Of a DNA stretch of 64,000 bases, positions 32,219 to 40,511 are shown one piece after another (position 1 is the stretch's first letter; the number at the start of each line of letters is the position of its first letter). Location of the stretch: contig DATBHW010000041.1 in NCBI GenBank assembly GCA_036557285.1, forward strand, positions 1-64,000, read 5' to 3'. The notes beneath the pieces are model-generated. The model did not search any database, was not told the origin of the DNA, and saw only the letters and a program-made list of their open reading frames with translations. Position numbers and translations under genes: made by a program. This DNA is from Ktedonobacterales bacterium. Lineage in GTDB: Bacteria; Chloroflexota; Ktedonobacteria; Ktedonobacterales; DATBGS01.

Positions 32219-32980
32219 ATGACGGAAGAACCCAATCAATCCAGCGCGATCTTCACCATCCAGCGGCACATTACCTGTTTTGCGCATCGGGGCGCTTCTG
32301 GCCGTTCACCCGAAAACACGCTCCTGGCCTTTCGCTATGCCTTTGAGCTTGGGGCCGACGCTATCGAATGCGACGTGCAACTGAGCGCCGATGGCGCGCC
32401 GGTCATCATCCACGATTCCACCGTGGACCGCACGACTAACGGCAGTGGCGTGGTGGATCAGCTTTCGCTGGAGGAGCTGCGCCGACTGGACGCCGGAGCC
32501 GGTGAACAGATTCCTGAGCTGCGCGAGACGCTTGCGCTGTGCCGTGAAAAGGGCAAGCTGGTCAACCTGGAGATCAAAGCCGATAGGCTGGAGCAGGCGC
32601 AGCGTATTGCTCAGGTCGTTGGCGCGGCGCTGGAAAGCGGGGGGTATGAGGAACTGGCGCTGGTCTCCTCCTTCTGGCTGCCCGCCCTGACCGGCCTGAA
32701 AAGCGCCCATCCACAGATTCACACCGCTACGCTGCACAGCGGGACGCGCTGGCGTCTGATGAACATGATTACCGCCGCGCGCGCCACAGGCGCCGACGCT
32801 ATCCATCCCGACACGCGCCTCACCTCGCGCGCGCTGGTGGAAAACGCGCACACCGCCGGTCTTCAAATCAATGTCTGGACTGTCGATCAGCCCAGGCGTA
32901 TGCAGCGCCTGGCCTCCTGGGGCGTTGATGGCATTATGACCAATTACCCGGAACGCATGCCGAAACCCGCTGGCGGTTGA
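32219..32980 (+). CDS. Glycerophosphodiester phosphodiesterase
   Basis: 253 residues (start at the second ATG, five to six bases after GGGAG). Catalytic motifs of the GDPD TIM barrel: FAHRGASGRSPENTLLAF (His and Arg), GADAIECDVQLSADGAPVIIHD (Glu, Asp, His) and VNLEIKAD. The C-terminal INVWTVDQPRRMQRLASWGVDGIMTNYP is the conserved end. Hydrolyses glycerophosphodiesters to glycerol-3-phosphate and an alcohol. No signal peptide, so the enzyme is cytosolic. A family A element begins two bases after its stop. Confidence 0.94.
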   Translation: MTEEPNQSSAIFTIQRHITCFAHRGASGRSPENTLLAFRYAFELGADAIECDVQLSADGAPVIIHDSTVDRTTNGSGVVDQLSLEELRRLDAGAGEQIPELRETLALCREKGKLVNLEIKADRLEQAQRIAQVVGAALESGGYEELALVSSFWLPALTGLKSAHPQIHTATLHSGTRWRLMNMITAARATGADAIHPDTRLTSRALVENAHTAGLQINVWTVDQPRRMQRLASWGVDGIMTNYPERMPKPAGG

Positions 32981-32981
32981 A

Positions 32982-33107
32982 GGTTCCACCACCTATCGGG
33001 CGGCGCCACTTGTAGCGCCGCCTTCCAGGCGGCCAGCGTTGAGCCGCCAAGATGGCGGCGCTACAAGTACTATGCCTCGCTTGCAACACCTCATTTTTTG
33101 GCGGAAC
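32982..33107 (-). mobile_element. Family A MITE-like element, copy 4 (about 126 bp, inverted)
   Basis: Starts GGTTCCACCACCTATCGGG and ends TTTTTTGGCGGAAC, with the GAGGCATAG...GAGGTGTTGCAAGC mark on the right, so the copy is inverted. The hairpin core is compact. No 9-bp direct repeat is visible around it, suggesting decay of the target duplication. It separates the phosphodiesterase from the tatA promoter. Confidence 0.75.
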
Positions 33108-33126
33108 TCGGGTCAGAGACCCAACT

Positions 33127-33154
33127 TTGCTTCTGCGCTAAAATGCCGTACAAT
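33127..33154 (+). promoter_or_regulatory. Sigma-70-type promoter of tatA
   Basis: TTGCTT (33127-33132), 16-base spacer, TACAAT (33149-33154). It begins 20 bases right of the family A element. Confidence 0.65.
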
Positions 33155-33214
33155 ACAGAAGGAAAAGAGAGCCTTGCGCCGGGCGCACTGCTCTTTGAGA
33201 AAGCGAGCAAGATC

Positions 33215-33427
33215 ATGGGGTTTCACGCGTGGGATCTGCTGATCGTCCTGCTGATCGTTCTCTTAATCTTTGGGGCGCGCCGTCTGCCCGAACTCGGCTC
33301 GTCGCTGGGCCAGAGCTACAAGATGCTTCAGAAGGGTCTCAATGGCTCTCATCAGCCGGGCGCGGATGGCGACCAGGAGAACGACCAGAACAAGCAGGCA
33401 GAAACACGAAGAGAGAGCGAACGTTAG
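33215..33427 (+). CDS. tatA: Twin-arginine translocase subunit, TatA/E family
   Basis: 70 residues from ATG at 33215. One hydrophobic helix (DLLIVLLIVLLIFGARRLPELGSSLGQ) followed by an amphipathic helix and an acidic, Gln-rich tail: the classic TatA layout with the FG.RRLPELG hinge. Forms the pore ring for folded proteins with twin-Arg signals, such as the GH44 hydrolase encoded at 57802. tatB/tatC are not in this window. HAD phosphatase starts eight bases later. Ribosome site is weak. Confidence 0.88.
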   Translation: MGFHAWDLLIVLLIVLLIFGARRLPELGSSLGQSYKMLQKGLNGSHQPGADGDQENDQNKQAETRRESER

Positions 33428-33434
33428 AGCGTTG

Positions 33435-34241
33435 ATGAAAACATATCAGAACTACTTCTTTGATCTCGATGGCGTCATCTATCGAGGGAACGAGCGCCTG
33501 CCAGGCGCGCGCGAATTCATCGAATGGATCGAAGCCACCGGGCGCACGTATCTGTACCTTTCCAACAACTCGATGTCCACCCCCGCCCAGGTAGCAGCCC
33601 GACTCGAAGCGATTGGTATGCCCGCGCCGCTGGAGCGCGTGGTGACGGCTGGTTCAGCCGCCGCTGCTTACCTGGGCCACACGTATCCCGGCGCGCGCGC
33701 CTTTGTGCTGGGGCTGCCGCCGCTGGCTCAGATGGTCGCCGCCGCCGGATTACATCCTCTTTCAGAAGCAGAAGGCGCGCAGGCGGAGGTGGTGCTGGTC
33801 GGGCTAGACCGCAAGCTGACCTATGCCCGCCTGAGTGTCGCTGTTCAGGCGGTACTCAACGGCGCGGCGTTTGTCACGGTCAATCGTGACCCGCTGCTGC
33901 CCGTAGAAGACAAGCTGGAGCCAGGCGCAGGCTCCATCGCCGCAGCACTGGAGGCCAGCACCGGCGTCAGCCCCTACATCGTCGGGAAACCAGAGCCAGG
34001 CATCATTCTGGAGGCGCTGCGTCTGATCGGCGGGCGCGCTGAAGAGACGGTGATGATTGGCGACGGCATTACGCTGGACATTCCGGCGGGCCACAACGCT
34101 GGCCTGGATACGATCCTCTTGCTCAGCGGGATTACGCCCAGGGCGCAGTTAGCTGCGGCGGCCATCCAACCTGATGCCGTCTATGAAGACCTGGCCCATC
34201 TGCTGGCCGAGACAGCAGAGGTCAGGCCAGAGCATCGCTAA
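33435..34241 (+). CDS. HAD-superfamily phosphatase, subfamily IIA (NagD-like)
   Basis: 268 residues. Nucleophile motif YFFDLDGVIYRGN (Asp at 9 and 11), motif II YLSNNS, the IIA cap with VTAGSAAAAYL, Lys region IVGKPEPGI and motif III MIGDGITLDIPAGHNAGL. Family members dephosphorylate sugar phosphates, glycolate phosphate or nucleotides. The gene is eight bases from tatA, so both are on one transcript. ATG preceded by only weak ribosome-site sequence. Confidence 0.93.
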   Translation: MKTYQNYFFDLDGVIYRGNERLPGAREFIEWIEATGRTYLYLSNNSMSTPAQVAARLEAIGMPAPLERVVTAGSAAAAYLGHTYPGARAFVLGLPPLAQMVAAAGLHPLSEAEGAQAEVVLVGLDRKLTYARLSVAVQAVLNGAAFVTVNRDPLLPVEDKLEPGAGSIAAALEASTGVSPYIVGKPEPGIILEALRLIGGRAEETVMIGDGITLDIPAGHNAGLDTILLLSGITPRAQLAAAAIQPDAVYEDLAHLLAETAEVRPEHR

Positions 34242-34251
34242 CACCGCCAGC

Positions 34252-34746
34252 CTAGTCCTGTGGCGTTCGATCACGATATTGCGCGGGCAGCGCCTCGCTT
34301 GTAAACCCTTCGTTAAAGACGCCGCGCCTGTAGAGATAGCGCGCAAAGTCCAGGCGGCGCGCCGGGTCGGCTTGAGAGGGCTGAGGCTCGCCAGAGACCT
34401 CCGCCGGGAGAGAGACATCGGCTGCCCCCGCCGACGGCGGAGCGGGCAGCGCCAGGAGAGGAGCGGCAGGAGCTTCAGGCGCTGGAGGGGGAGGTAACAG
34501 AAGAGGCTGCGGTGGCGCGGATGGCTCATGAGTCGCTGGCGGCGCTTCGTGCAAGGTAGAGCAAAGTGGATTCGTCTCGACCTTCTTCCGCCTGACAGCG
34601 TTCTCATCAGGGAACACAAAACGGTCGGTCCTGGGGGGCATGGTCATGCGGGCCTGCATCTGAATCCTGGGAGGGCGGTGTCCCTTCCGCCAGGGTAACG
34701 CATCCAGCAGACGTGCCACCCACCCCCTGAACTGCTGCATGTTCAT
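34252..34746 (-). CDS. Pro-rich hypothetical protein
   Basis: 164 residues from ATG at 34746 (a TTG four codons earlier is also possible). Basic N-terminus with a Trp-containing amphipathic segment, Pro/Ala-rich middle (about 70-115, PPQPLLLPPPPAPEAPAAPLL), and a conserved-looking C-terminal end RRLDFARYLYRRGVFNEGF. The last segment resembles a short helical docking motif. No family recognised. Convergent with the HAD phosphatase, 10 bases apart. Confidence 0.6.
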   Translation of the reverse strand: MNMQQFRGWVARLLDALPWRKGHRPPRIQMQARMTMPPRTDRFVFPDENAVRRKKVETNPLCSTLHEAPPATHEPSAPPQPLLLPPPPAPEAPAAPLLALPAPPSAGAADVSLPAEVSGEPQPSQADPARRLDFARYLYRRGVFNEGFTSEALPAQYRDRTPQD

Positions 34747-34946
34747 AGAAATACCCAAGCTCTTTCCCTGGTCCGTCGCGCTCTAAGAGGTTGCACTAGA
34801 GAGGACGCCTACAGGCAGTGCTGATTGCTGTGGGATGTATGGGTATCCTAGCACAACCTGCTGTGGGCGTCAAATCTGAAGCTTTCTCCCAGGGTTTGGT
34901 CGTCTCATCAGATACTACGGGACAGGGAACAAATCCTTCAGCCATC

Positions 34947-35124
34947 GGTTCTACCAACTATCAGGGGAGCGCCACTTGTAGCGCCGCCTTCCAGGCGGCC
35001 AACGATTCGCCAGGGCGAACGCTGGCCCCCAGGCCAGCGTACCGGCGGGCCAGCGTTGAGCCGCCAAGATGGCGGCGCTACAAGTACCATGCCTCGCTTG
35101 CCAACACCTCATGTGTAGTGGAAC
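34947..35124 (-). mobile_element. Family A MITE-like element, copy 5 (178 bp, inverted)
   Basis: Starts GGTTCTACCAACTATCAGG and ends TGTAGTGGAAC, with the GAGGTGTTGGCAAGCGAGGC mark inverted on the right. Flanks TCAGCCATC and TCAGCCCCT agree in six of nine positions, a decayed target duplication. It sits just upstream of the rplU promoter. Confidence 0.78.
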
Positions 35125-35141
35125 TCAGCCCCTCAAGTCGC

Positions 35142-35171
35142 TTGACAGGGGCGCGGCCTTGATGCTATGCT
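35142..35171 (+). promoter_or_regulatory. Sigma-70-type promoter of rplU-rpmA
   Basis: TTGACA (35142-35147), 18-base spacer, TATGCT (35166-35171), about 110 bases before rplU. Confidence 0.75.
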
Positions 35172-35280
35172 ATGAAGGCTACTTTTTAGACATGCTGATC
35201 TCTATCTTTCTATCGTTGCGCCCGCGCAGGCGCTCGTTCCACGATGACCGGAGAGGCGCGGGAAGGGAGTTTCTAGCGAC

Positions 35281-35832
35281 ATGTTTGCAGTGGTTGAAAC
35301 CGGGGGCAAGCAATATAAAGTCAGCCCCGGACAAACCGTCGAGGTGGAAAAGCTGCCCGCCGAACCGGGAGATACCGTCGAACTTGGTCGAGTGCTGCTC
35401 ATCTCTACTGACGACGAAACCTTTGTTGGCGCGCCTCTGGTGGAGGACGCCAAGGTGGTTGCCCGGGTCGCGCCAGAACGACGCGGCCCCAAGATTATCG
35501 TCTTTCGCTACAAGTCGAAGGCGCGCTATCGCCGTAAGACCGGCCACCGCCAGGACTATTCGGTCCTGACTATCGAGGACATCTGGGCCAACGGCGCCAG
35601 CCTGCTCCCCATTGTGGAAGAGGCCGAGGCTGAGCCAGAGGAAGAAGAAACTGTTACCGCAGCTGAAGAAGAGGATGTGACGGAGGCGAAGGCGGAGACC
35701 GAGGAGACCGCCGTCTCTGAGGCGGAGGTTGTCGAGGTTGAGGAAGCCGATGCCGCGCCGCCTGCCGCGCCCGAAAAACCCAGGCGTGGCCGCCGCCGGA
35801 CGCCCAAAGCAGATGCAGAGAAAGAGGAGTAA
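35281..35832 (+). CDS. rplU: 50S ribosomal protein L21 with long acidic/basic C-terminal extension
   Basis: 183 residues. The first 103 are a normal L21 ([18 protein letters not shown] at the start, [22 protein letters not shown]-like core). Then about 60 mostly acidic residues (Glu/Ala/Val/Thr) end in a basic patch [18 protein letters not shown]21 binds 23S rRNA; the tail is extra and probably disordered. Standard L21-L27 gene order, with rpmA five bases downstream. Confidence 0.95.
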   Translation: MFAVVETGGKQYKVSPGQTVEVEKLPAEPGDTVELGRVLLISTDDETFVGAPLVEDAKVVARVAPERRGPKIIVFRYKSKARYRRKTGHRQDYSVLTIEDIWANGASLLPIVEEAEAEPEEEETVTAAEEEDVTEAKAETEETAVSEAEVVEVEEADAAPPAAPEKPRRGRRRTPKADAEKEE

Positions 35833-35837
35833 ACCAC

Positions 35838-36131
35838 ATGGCCCATAAAAAAGGTGTTGGCAGTTCGCGCAATGGCCGCGACAGCAACGCGCAGCGTCTG
35901 GGCGTCAAGCGTTTTGACGGCCAGGTCGTGCGCGCGGGCAGCATCATCATTCGCCAGCGCGGCACGCGCATCAATCCTGGCCGCAATGTCGGCACAGGGC
36001 GCGACTATACCCTTTTCGCGCTGATTGACGGAACGGTCAAGTTCGAGCATGATTCGCGCACCAAAAAGCGCGTCAGCGTCTATCCCGTTCCCGCAGCGAC
36101 GGCTGCCGAGGTCGAAGTCATCGCTATGTAG
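35838..36131 (+). CDS. rpmA: 50S ribosomal protein L27
   Basis: 97 residues. Starts [24 protein letters not shown], the mature-type N-terminus without a cleavable prefix, so the tail can reach the peptidyl transferase centre directly. [15 protein letters not shown] and VKFEH follow as expected. Second gene of the rplU operon. A perfect palindrome about 45 bases after the stop acts as terminator. Confidence 0.97.
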   Translation: MAHKKGVGSSRNGRDSNAQRLGVKRFDGQVVRAGSIIIRQRGTRINPGRNVGTGRDYTLFALIDGTVKFEHDSRTKKRVSVYPVPAATAAEVEVIAM

Positions 36132-36176
36132 CAGCAGCTTCCGACGACGCTGCTCGCCAAACGCGCCGATACTCAC

Positions 36177-36208
36177 AGGGCCAGGAACCCGCGCGGGTTC
36201 CTGGCCCT
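36177..36208. terminator. Perfect 32-bp palindromic terminator after rpmA
   Basis: AGGGCCAGGAACCCG and its complement CGGGTTCCTGGCCCT are fused around CG, followed by CTTGTGTGGTTT. Near-copy of the hairpin at 37863-37914 together with about 45 further bases, so part of a duplicated segment. Confidence 0.8.
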
Positions 36209-36257
36209 CTTGTGTGGTTTGGGGCGGGCTAACGCCAGGGCTTTGGCATGCCAGCAT
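36209..36257 (-). pseudogene. Remnant of an exported-protein 3' end
   Basis: Together with the hairpin, this is nearly identical to the segment at 37901-37950, which contains the last codons (GMPKPWR, stop) of the paralog at 37925-39271. It lies on the far side of the family B element from the shorter paralog at 36384, so it is probably that gene's former tail. Removal of the element would not restore a single frame. Confidence 0.6.
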
Positions 36258-36260
36258 CCC

Positions 36261-36387
36261 CTAGAACGTCGGTCAAGTAATCTCCGGCGCCGCGTGCCTG
36301 GCGAGTAAACTCGCGGCTAAAGGCTACGCCACAAAGCCCGCCTGCGCGGGCTAAAACGAAAACACGACTTCTTGACCGATGTTCTAG
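36261..36387 (+). mobile_element. Family B MITE-like element, copy 1 (127 bp)
   Basis: Terminal inverted repeat CTAGAACGTCGGTCAAG / CTTGACCGATGTTCTAG (one mismatch). Interior has small inverted modules (GAGTAAACTC, GCCCGCCTGCGCGGGC). CTAG at both ends may be a 4-bp target duplication, as made by IS5-group elements that choose YTAR sites. The right-hand CTAG supplies the TAG stop of the minus-strand gene at 36384. Copy 2 at 55200-55326 differs at two positions. Confidence 0.85.
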
Positions 36388-37667
36388 TCCTGGTCTTCCG
36401 GGCCAGAGAGCCTCGATGACACGCTGTAACTCTCGGCGTTCATTTCGGAATAGGACTCCATTTCATCGAATTCCCGACGGCGCATATCACCCCTGCCGCC
36501 ATAGGGAGGGCCATCTCTTCCTGGTATTTCTGCCGTTCCTGGTATCTGACGACGCAAGCGCAGGAAGAACCACGCCACCACGACCGCCGAAATCAGCCAG
36601 ACGGCGCTCATCGCGGCCAGCAGCAGGAGCAGCACCAGATTGCCGGAGGAGCTATCGGAGGAACTCCTGGGGGCGCTGCCGACACCGACGCCAGTGGGGG
36701 CAGCGGCTGCCGTTGGAGTCGTGACAGCCGTTGGGGCTGGTGTGCTGGCTGGCGTCAGGGCCGACGGCGCAACTACCGTAAACTTGATCGGCACAGAGTA
36801 TCCAGCGCCGAGCGTGCCACTATTACCAGTAGTGGGATTATTCGGATCGATATTCTGGGCAGTCACGTAGAGCGTGGTGTCAATCGGGGCGTCTGAAGGC
36901 ACTCGCGCTGAAACGCTGAAGGAGCCATCGGACCCGGATGTGGCTCGCGTCTTCGTGTAAAATGGTGGATTACAGGAAGCGCAGGGATCATTACAGCCAG
37001 CGCAGGGCGCAACGAGCACCTGCACCTGGATGCCACCCGGCAGCCAGTTATGCCCGGTGACGGTGATCGTGCTGCCAGGGGCAGCCTGCGAAACCGCGAT
37101 ATTCACCGAGGGTGGGTTGGCAGAAAGCACCGTGAACTTACTGACCCCCGCCGATGTCAGTTCCCCTTGCTTCCCGCAGACCCAGTACGAATGGCCCCTG
37201 GTCCCGGCGTCAATAGGCCAGGGAAAGCTGGTAGTAAAACTGCCATTGCCATCCGGCAGGTACGTTGAATAAATGAATGGAAGCTCGATCTGCTGCGCGC
37301 CATTCCGGCAGGCCGACCCCGGATGGCCCGCTGTGTCATGCTGCGCATCAGCCAGCGAAACCGTCACAGGAAGTTCATTTACTGTCCCATCTGGCGGCGT
37401 CCATCCCGACGCCTTCAAGAAAACGTCTGTGCCTACCGGCCCCTCGGCGAATCCATTATTTTGCCCGGTGTAGATCGGCGCGGTGAAAACGATCCTGGGG
37501 CTGCTCGCTGCGCGCGCGTGTCCAGGCACAGCCACTGCGCCAAACGTCAGCAGGGACAGGGCGCTGAGCAAGGCCAGGGCCACTTGACGTGGCAGCGATG
37601 AACGGTCAGCGCCACGTTCAGCAGCGCCCAACGCGCGCAAAGATGAGCGCCGCATATCTGTGTTCAT
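36384..37667 (-). CDS. Exported, membrane-anchored cell-envelope protein (paralog A)
   Basis: 427 residues. Signal peptide (LALLSALSLLTFGAVAVPGHARA, cleavage after residue ~53), two beta-sandwich regions with IVFTAPIYTGQNNGFAEGPVGT and FTVLSANPPSVNIAVSQAAPGSTITVTGHNWLPGG, six Cys in a CAGCNDPCASC-like cluster, a Pro/Thr stalk, then a single helix (VLLLLLAAMSAVWLISAVVVAWFFL, about 345-370) and a polar cytoplasmic tail. IPT/Ig-like domains suggest a surface adhesin or sensor. Paralog of the next gene; its tail ends at the family B element and is shorter. ATG follows GAGGAGCC. Confidence 0.85.
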   Translation of the reverse strand: MNTDMRRSSLRALGAAERGADRSSLPRQVALALLSALSLLTFGAVAVPGHARAASSPRIVFTAPIYTGQNNGFAEGPVGTDVFLKASGWTPPDGTVNELPVTVSLADAQHDTAGHPGSACRNGAQQIELPFIYSTYLPDGNGSFTTSFPWPIDAGTRGHSYWVCGKQGELTSAGVSKFTVLSANPPSVNIAVSQAAPGSTITVTGHNWLPGGIQVQVLVAPCAGCNDPCASCNPPFYTKTRATSGSDGSFSVSARVPSDAPIDTTLYVTAQNIDPNNPTTGNSGTLGAGYSVPIKFTVVAPSALTPASTPAPTAVTTPTAAAAPTGVGVGSAPRSSSDSSSGNLVLLLLLAAMSAVWLISAVVVAWFFLRLRRQIPGTAEIPGRDGPPYGGRGDMRRREFDEMESYSEMNAESYSVSSRLSGPEDQD

Positions 37668-37862
37668 GGAAATGGCTCCTCACAGACTGAAGAATGATTT
37701 CAACGCACCGAACGAGGATGAACAGCCTGGCCGCTCTCCTGAAAGAGAGCTTCGCACAAAGAAGAGCACCGTCGGTTAATAGACTATCACTAGAATATAT
37801 GGAAAAGCTGTGAGGTTCCTCACACTTTTGTGAGGAACTTCACATTCTGGGAGCGACATCTG

Positions 37863-37914
37863 ACCACACAGGAGGGCCAGGAACCTGCTCAGGCTCCTGG
37901 CCCTCCTGTGTGGT
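37863..37914. terminator. Perfect 20-bp-arm hairpin after paralog B
   Basis: ACCACACAGGAGGGCCAGGA (37863-37882) and its exact complement (37895-37914) flank a 12-base loop, ten bases beyond the stop of the minus-strand gene. Confidence 0.8.
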
Positions 37915-37924
37915 TTGGGGCGGG

Positions 37925-39271
37925 CTAACGCCAGGGCTTTGGCATGCCAATCGTCGGTTCATCGCCCTCGCCATCTGACTCCCACTCCTGGGGATTCCCC
38001 TGCCAGCCGCCAGCATTCCCCCGGCCCGGTGGCCGGGCGGGCGGCTCGTCGTAATAGTCAGCGTTCGTATCGGCATACGAGGGGCCGCTGCGCGGTCCTC
38101 TCGCTCGTCGTGGACCGCTATAGCGCCCATATTCGCCGCCCGGCGGGCCATAGGGCGGGCTGCCATAGGGTGGTCCGCCAGCCCCTGCCGCTCCCGCCGC
38201 CGGACGACGCGAACGCAGGAACAACAAGACCGCCACTACCGCAGCAATCAGCAAGACCACACCCAGCGCCGCCAGCAAGACGACCAGCACCGTATCGCTG
38301 GAGGACCCATTGGTATTGCCGCCATTGCCCTCGCCATTGGCAGTACCGGGCGCCGTTGAGGTGGGCGTAGCGGTTGGCGTCGGCGTGCTGGTCGGCGTTG
38401 GCGTTGGGGTCGGCTGCGCCACCACCGTAAACCGGGTAGACATCGAGGTTCCGGTGCTGAGCGCGCCGCTGTTGTTGGGGTTAGCCTGGTCAATGCTTTG
38501 CGCGCTCACAAAAAGGGTGCTGCCAATGGGAGCGGCAGGCGGCACCTGCGCAGCGGCGCTGAAGGAGCCATTGGCATTCGAGTTGACGGTCACGCCTGAG
38601 ATAATTTGCGAATCACAGGCGACACAAGGCGCAATAATGACACCAACCTGGATGCCCCCTGGCAGCCAGTTCTGCCCGGTGACGGTGATCGTGCTTCCTG
38701 GGAACGCCTGCGAAACGGTGATCTTCACGGCGGGCCGATTGGCCGAAAGCACGGTGAACTTATCAACCCCTGGCGCTGTCGTCCCCCCTTGTGTCCCACA
38801 AGCCCAGTACGAATGGCCCTTTGCCCCGGCGCCAGCGGGCCACTCGAAGATCGCGGTAAAACCGTCTGACGGATTGCCAGCGGTGCCTAGCGGCTGTGGC
38901 CCCAGGTTTGGAATGCTGACGGTTGGGCTGCCGTTCTGGCAGGCCGAGCCTGGCTGGCCCGATGTATCATGCCCTTCATCGGCCAGTGTCATGGTCACAT
39001 CGCCGCCGCCTGCTGTCCATCCCGACCCCTGCACCGAGACATTCGTTCCTACCGGCCCCTCGGCGAACCCATTATTTTGCCCGGCGTAGATCGGCGCGGT
39101 GAACTTGATCTGCGGGCCACCGTCTGCTGCCCGCGCGCCATCTGGCACAGCTATTGCGCCAAATGCCAGCAGCGCCAGGGCGATGAGCGCCGCCAGCGCC
39201 AACTGACCCGGCAGCGCAGGCCAGGCAGCAGCAGCAGCGCGAAAAGACGCGCGCCGCCTGTATGATTTCAT
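37925..39271 (-). CDS. Exported, membrane-anchored cell-envelope protein (paralog B)
   Basis: 448 residues from ATG at 39271 (AAGGAGAACGTTTC upstream); a longer in-frame extension has no ribosome site. Signal peptide LALAALIALALLAFGAIAVPDGARA, then repeats of the IYAGQNNGFAEGPVGTNVSVQGSGW and AVKITVSQAFPGSTITVTGQNWLPGG type, Thr/Pro stalk (PTPTPTSTPTPTATPT), transmembrane helix (VVLLAALGVVLLIAAVVAVLLFL) and a Gly/Pro/Tyr-rich cytoplasmic tail ending GMPKPWR. Same architecture as paralog A; tandem duplication likely. Tyr- and Arg-rich tail could be a phosphorylation or docking site (inference). Confidence 0.87.
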   Translation of the reverse strand: MKSYRRRASFRAAAAAWPALPGQLALAALIALALLAFGAIAVPDGARAADGGPQIKFTAPIYAGQNNGFAEGPVGTNVSVQGSGWTAGGGDVTMTLADEGHDTSGQPGSACQNGSPTVSIPNLGPQPLGTAGNPSDGFTAIFEWPAGAGAKGHSYWACGTQGGTTAPGVDKFTVLSANRPAVKITVSQAFPGSTITVTGQNWLPGGIQVGVIIAPCVACDSQIISGVTVNSNANGSFSAAAQVPPAAPIGSTLFVSAQSIDQANPNNSGALSTGTSMSTRFTVVAQPTPTPTPTSTPTPTATPTSTAPGTANGEGNGGNTNGSSSDTVLVVLLAALGVVLLIAAVVAVLLFLRSRRPAAGAAGAGGPPYGSPPYGPPGGEYGRYSGPRRARGPRSGPSYADTNADYYDEPPARPPGRGNAGGWQGNPQEWESDGEGDEPTIGMPKPWR

Positions 39272-39522
39272 GAAACGTTCTCCTTGTTGAAAAGAAAAAA
39301 TGTAATGAAGACAGATTCCGGCCCGCTCATCACACAGTATAACGAACGAGGCAAGCCGCTTTATAGATGCAAGACGTAAGATCAGGCGATCAAGCAACAA
39401 AAGAGAGCAGAGTGTGAGCAAGCTCACACCACAGGGCCAAACTCTCAGGTATCCTCTACGTAAAGAAGAGAGGAACAGGAATCGGCAAGAGGAAAGGGGC
39501 AGATTCAGGCGGGCAGAAAACG
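39272..39522. other. Divergent intergenic region
   Basis: Leader of paralog B and upstream part of the PP2C promoter region. No gene or repeat seen. Confidence 0.5.
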
Positions 39523-39552
39523 TTGCATCACTGTATCCTTAAATGGTATCAT
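39523..39552 (+). promoter_or_regulatory. Candidate promoter of the signalling operon
   Basis: TTGCAT (39523-39528), 18-base spacer, TATCAT (39547-39552), about 100 bases before the PP2C gene. Confidence 0.6.
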
Positions 39553-39652
39553 GAAAGCCGCAGAAGCGAGTCACGCCCTGTAGCAGAGGCGGCCAGCGTC
39601 ATCGAGCACACATCCAATTCAAGATGTCATTCAGGAAGGAGGAGTCGCACCT

Positions 39653-40489
39653 ATGTTACACATTCAGGCGGCTTCTCAAACTGATCCCGGAAAAGTCCGC
39701 GAACAAAACGAAGATCATTGTTTTTTCCAAATGAGTTCCAGTGGCGACGAAGCCAGGGGCCTCTTTATTGTGGCTGATGGCATGGGTGGATATCAGGCCG
39801 GTGAGGTTGCCAGCAGGCTGGCAGTTGACGAAATCCGGGAGACGCTCAATCCGCTTTTTGCGCCCAGTTCCGCGCAGGAGACCGTTTCGCTGACCCCCGC
39901 GAGCAGCCCGGAAGGCGGCGCGCAGACCCGACGCCTGCCCGAAAGCCGCGAGGTCGCCAAGATCAACGAAAAACTCAAGCAAGCCATCACCAAAGCCAAC
40001 GAGGTGATTGTCAGCTATGGCAAGTCGCGCAAGGAGGCCAGGGGGTTGGGGTCCACCGTCACTGTGGCCGTCGTCCTGGGCGCGAGCGCCTATATCGCCA
40101 ACGTGGGCGACAGCCGCACCTACCTCTGGCGCAGCGGACAGCTTCGCCCCATCACCAAAGATCACTCGCTGGTCGCCCGCCTGGTGGATGCTGGACATAT
40201 CACCCCTGAGCAAATCTATGATCACCCGCAGCGCAATCTGATCTACCGCTCGCTGGGAGCCGGACACAGCACCGTTGAAGTTGATGTATTCTATCAAACG
40301 CTGGAGCCAGGAGACAGCCTCCTGCTCTGCACCGATGGCCTCTGGGAAATGGTGCGTGAGGATGAGATCAAAAGCATCCTCAGCAGCGATGAATCGCTGG
40401 AAACGATTTGCCAGGAACTGATTGACGCGGCCAATCGGGGCGGCGGCGAAGATAACATTACCGCCGTCGTTGTGCGCTGTTCCAGCTAA
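39653..40489 (+). CDS. PP2C-family protein phosphatase
   Basis: 278 residues, the whole catalytic domain. Metal-binding motifs: REQNEDHCF, FIVADGMGGYQAGEVASRLAV, GLGSTVTVAVV, IANVGDSRTYLWR, DHSLVARLV, LLLCTDGLWEMV, GGGEDNITAVVV. It removes phosphate from Ser/Thr, opposing the neighbouring kinase. A Ser/Pro-rich insert (about 75-100) is variable in the family. Soluble, no helix. The kinase starts 22 bases downstream, the common phosphatase-kinase pair. Start follows GGAAGGAGGAGTCGCACCT. Confidence 0.95.
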   Translation: MLHIQAASQTDPGKVREQNEDHCFFQMSSSGDEARGLFIVADGMGGYQAGEVASRLAVDEIRETLNPLFAPSSAQETVSLTPASSPEGGAQTRRLPESREVAKINEKLKQAITKANEVIVSYGKSRKEARGLGSTVTVAVVLGASAYIANVGDSRTYLWRSGQLRPITKDHSLVARLVDAGHITPEQIYDHPQRNLIYRSLGAGHSTVEVDVFYQTLEPGDSLLLCTDGLWEMVREDEIKSILSSDESLETICQELIDAANRGGGEDNITAVVVRCSS

Positions 40490-40511
40490 CAGCCGGATAT
40501 ACGAGGAACCG

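Noticed and set aside
32982-33107. 9-bp target duplication around family A copy 4
   Set aside because: No matching 9-mers were found at either plausible border, so a target duplication is not claimed for this copy.
35556-36257. Minus-strand open frame across rplU-rpmA
   Set aside because: Antisense to two certain ribosomal protein genes; no domain.
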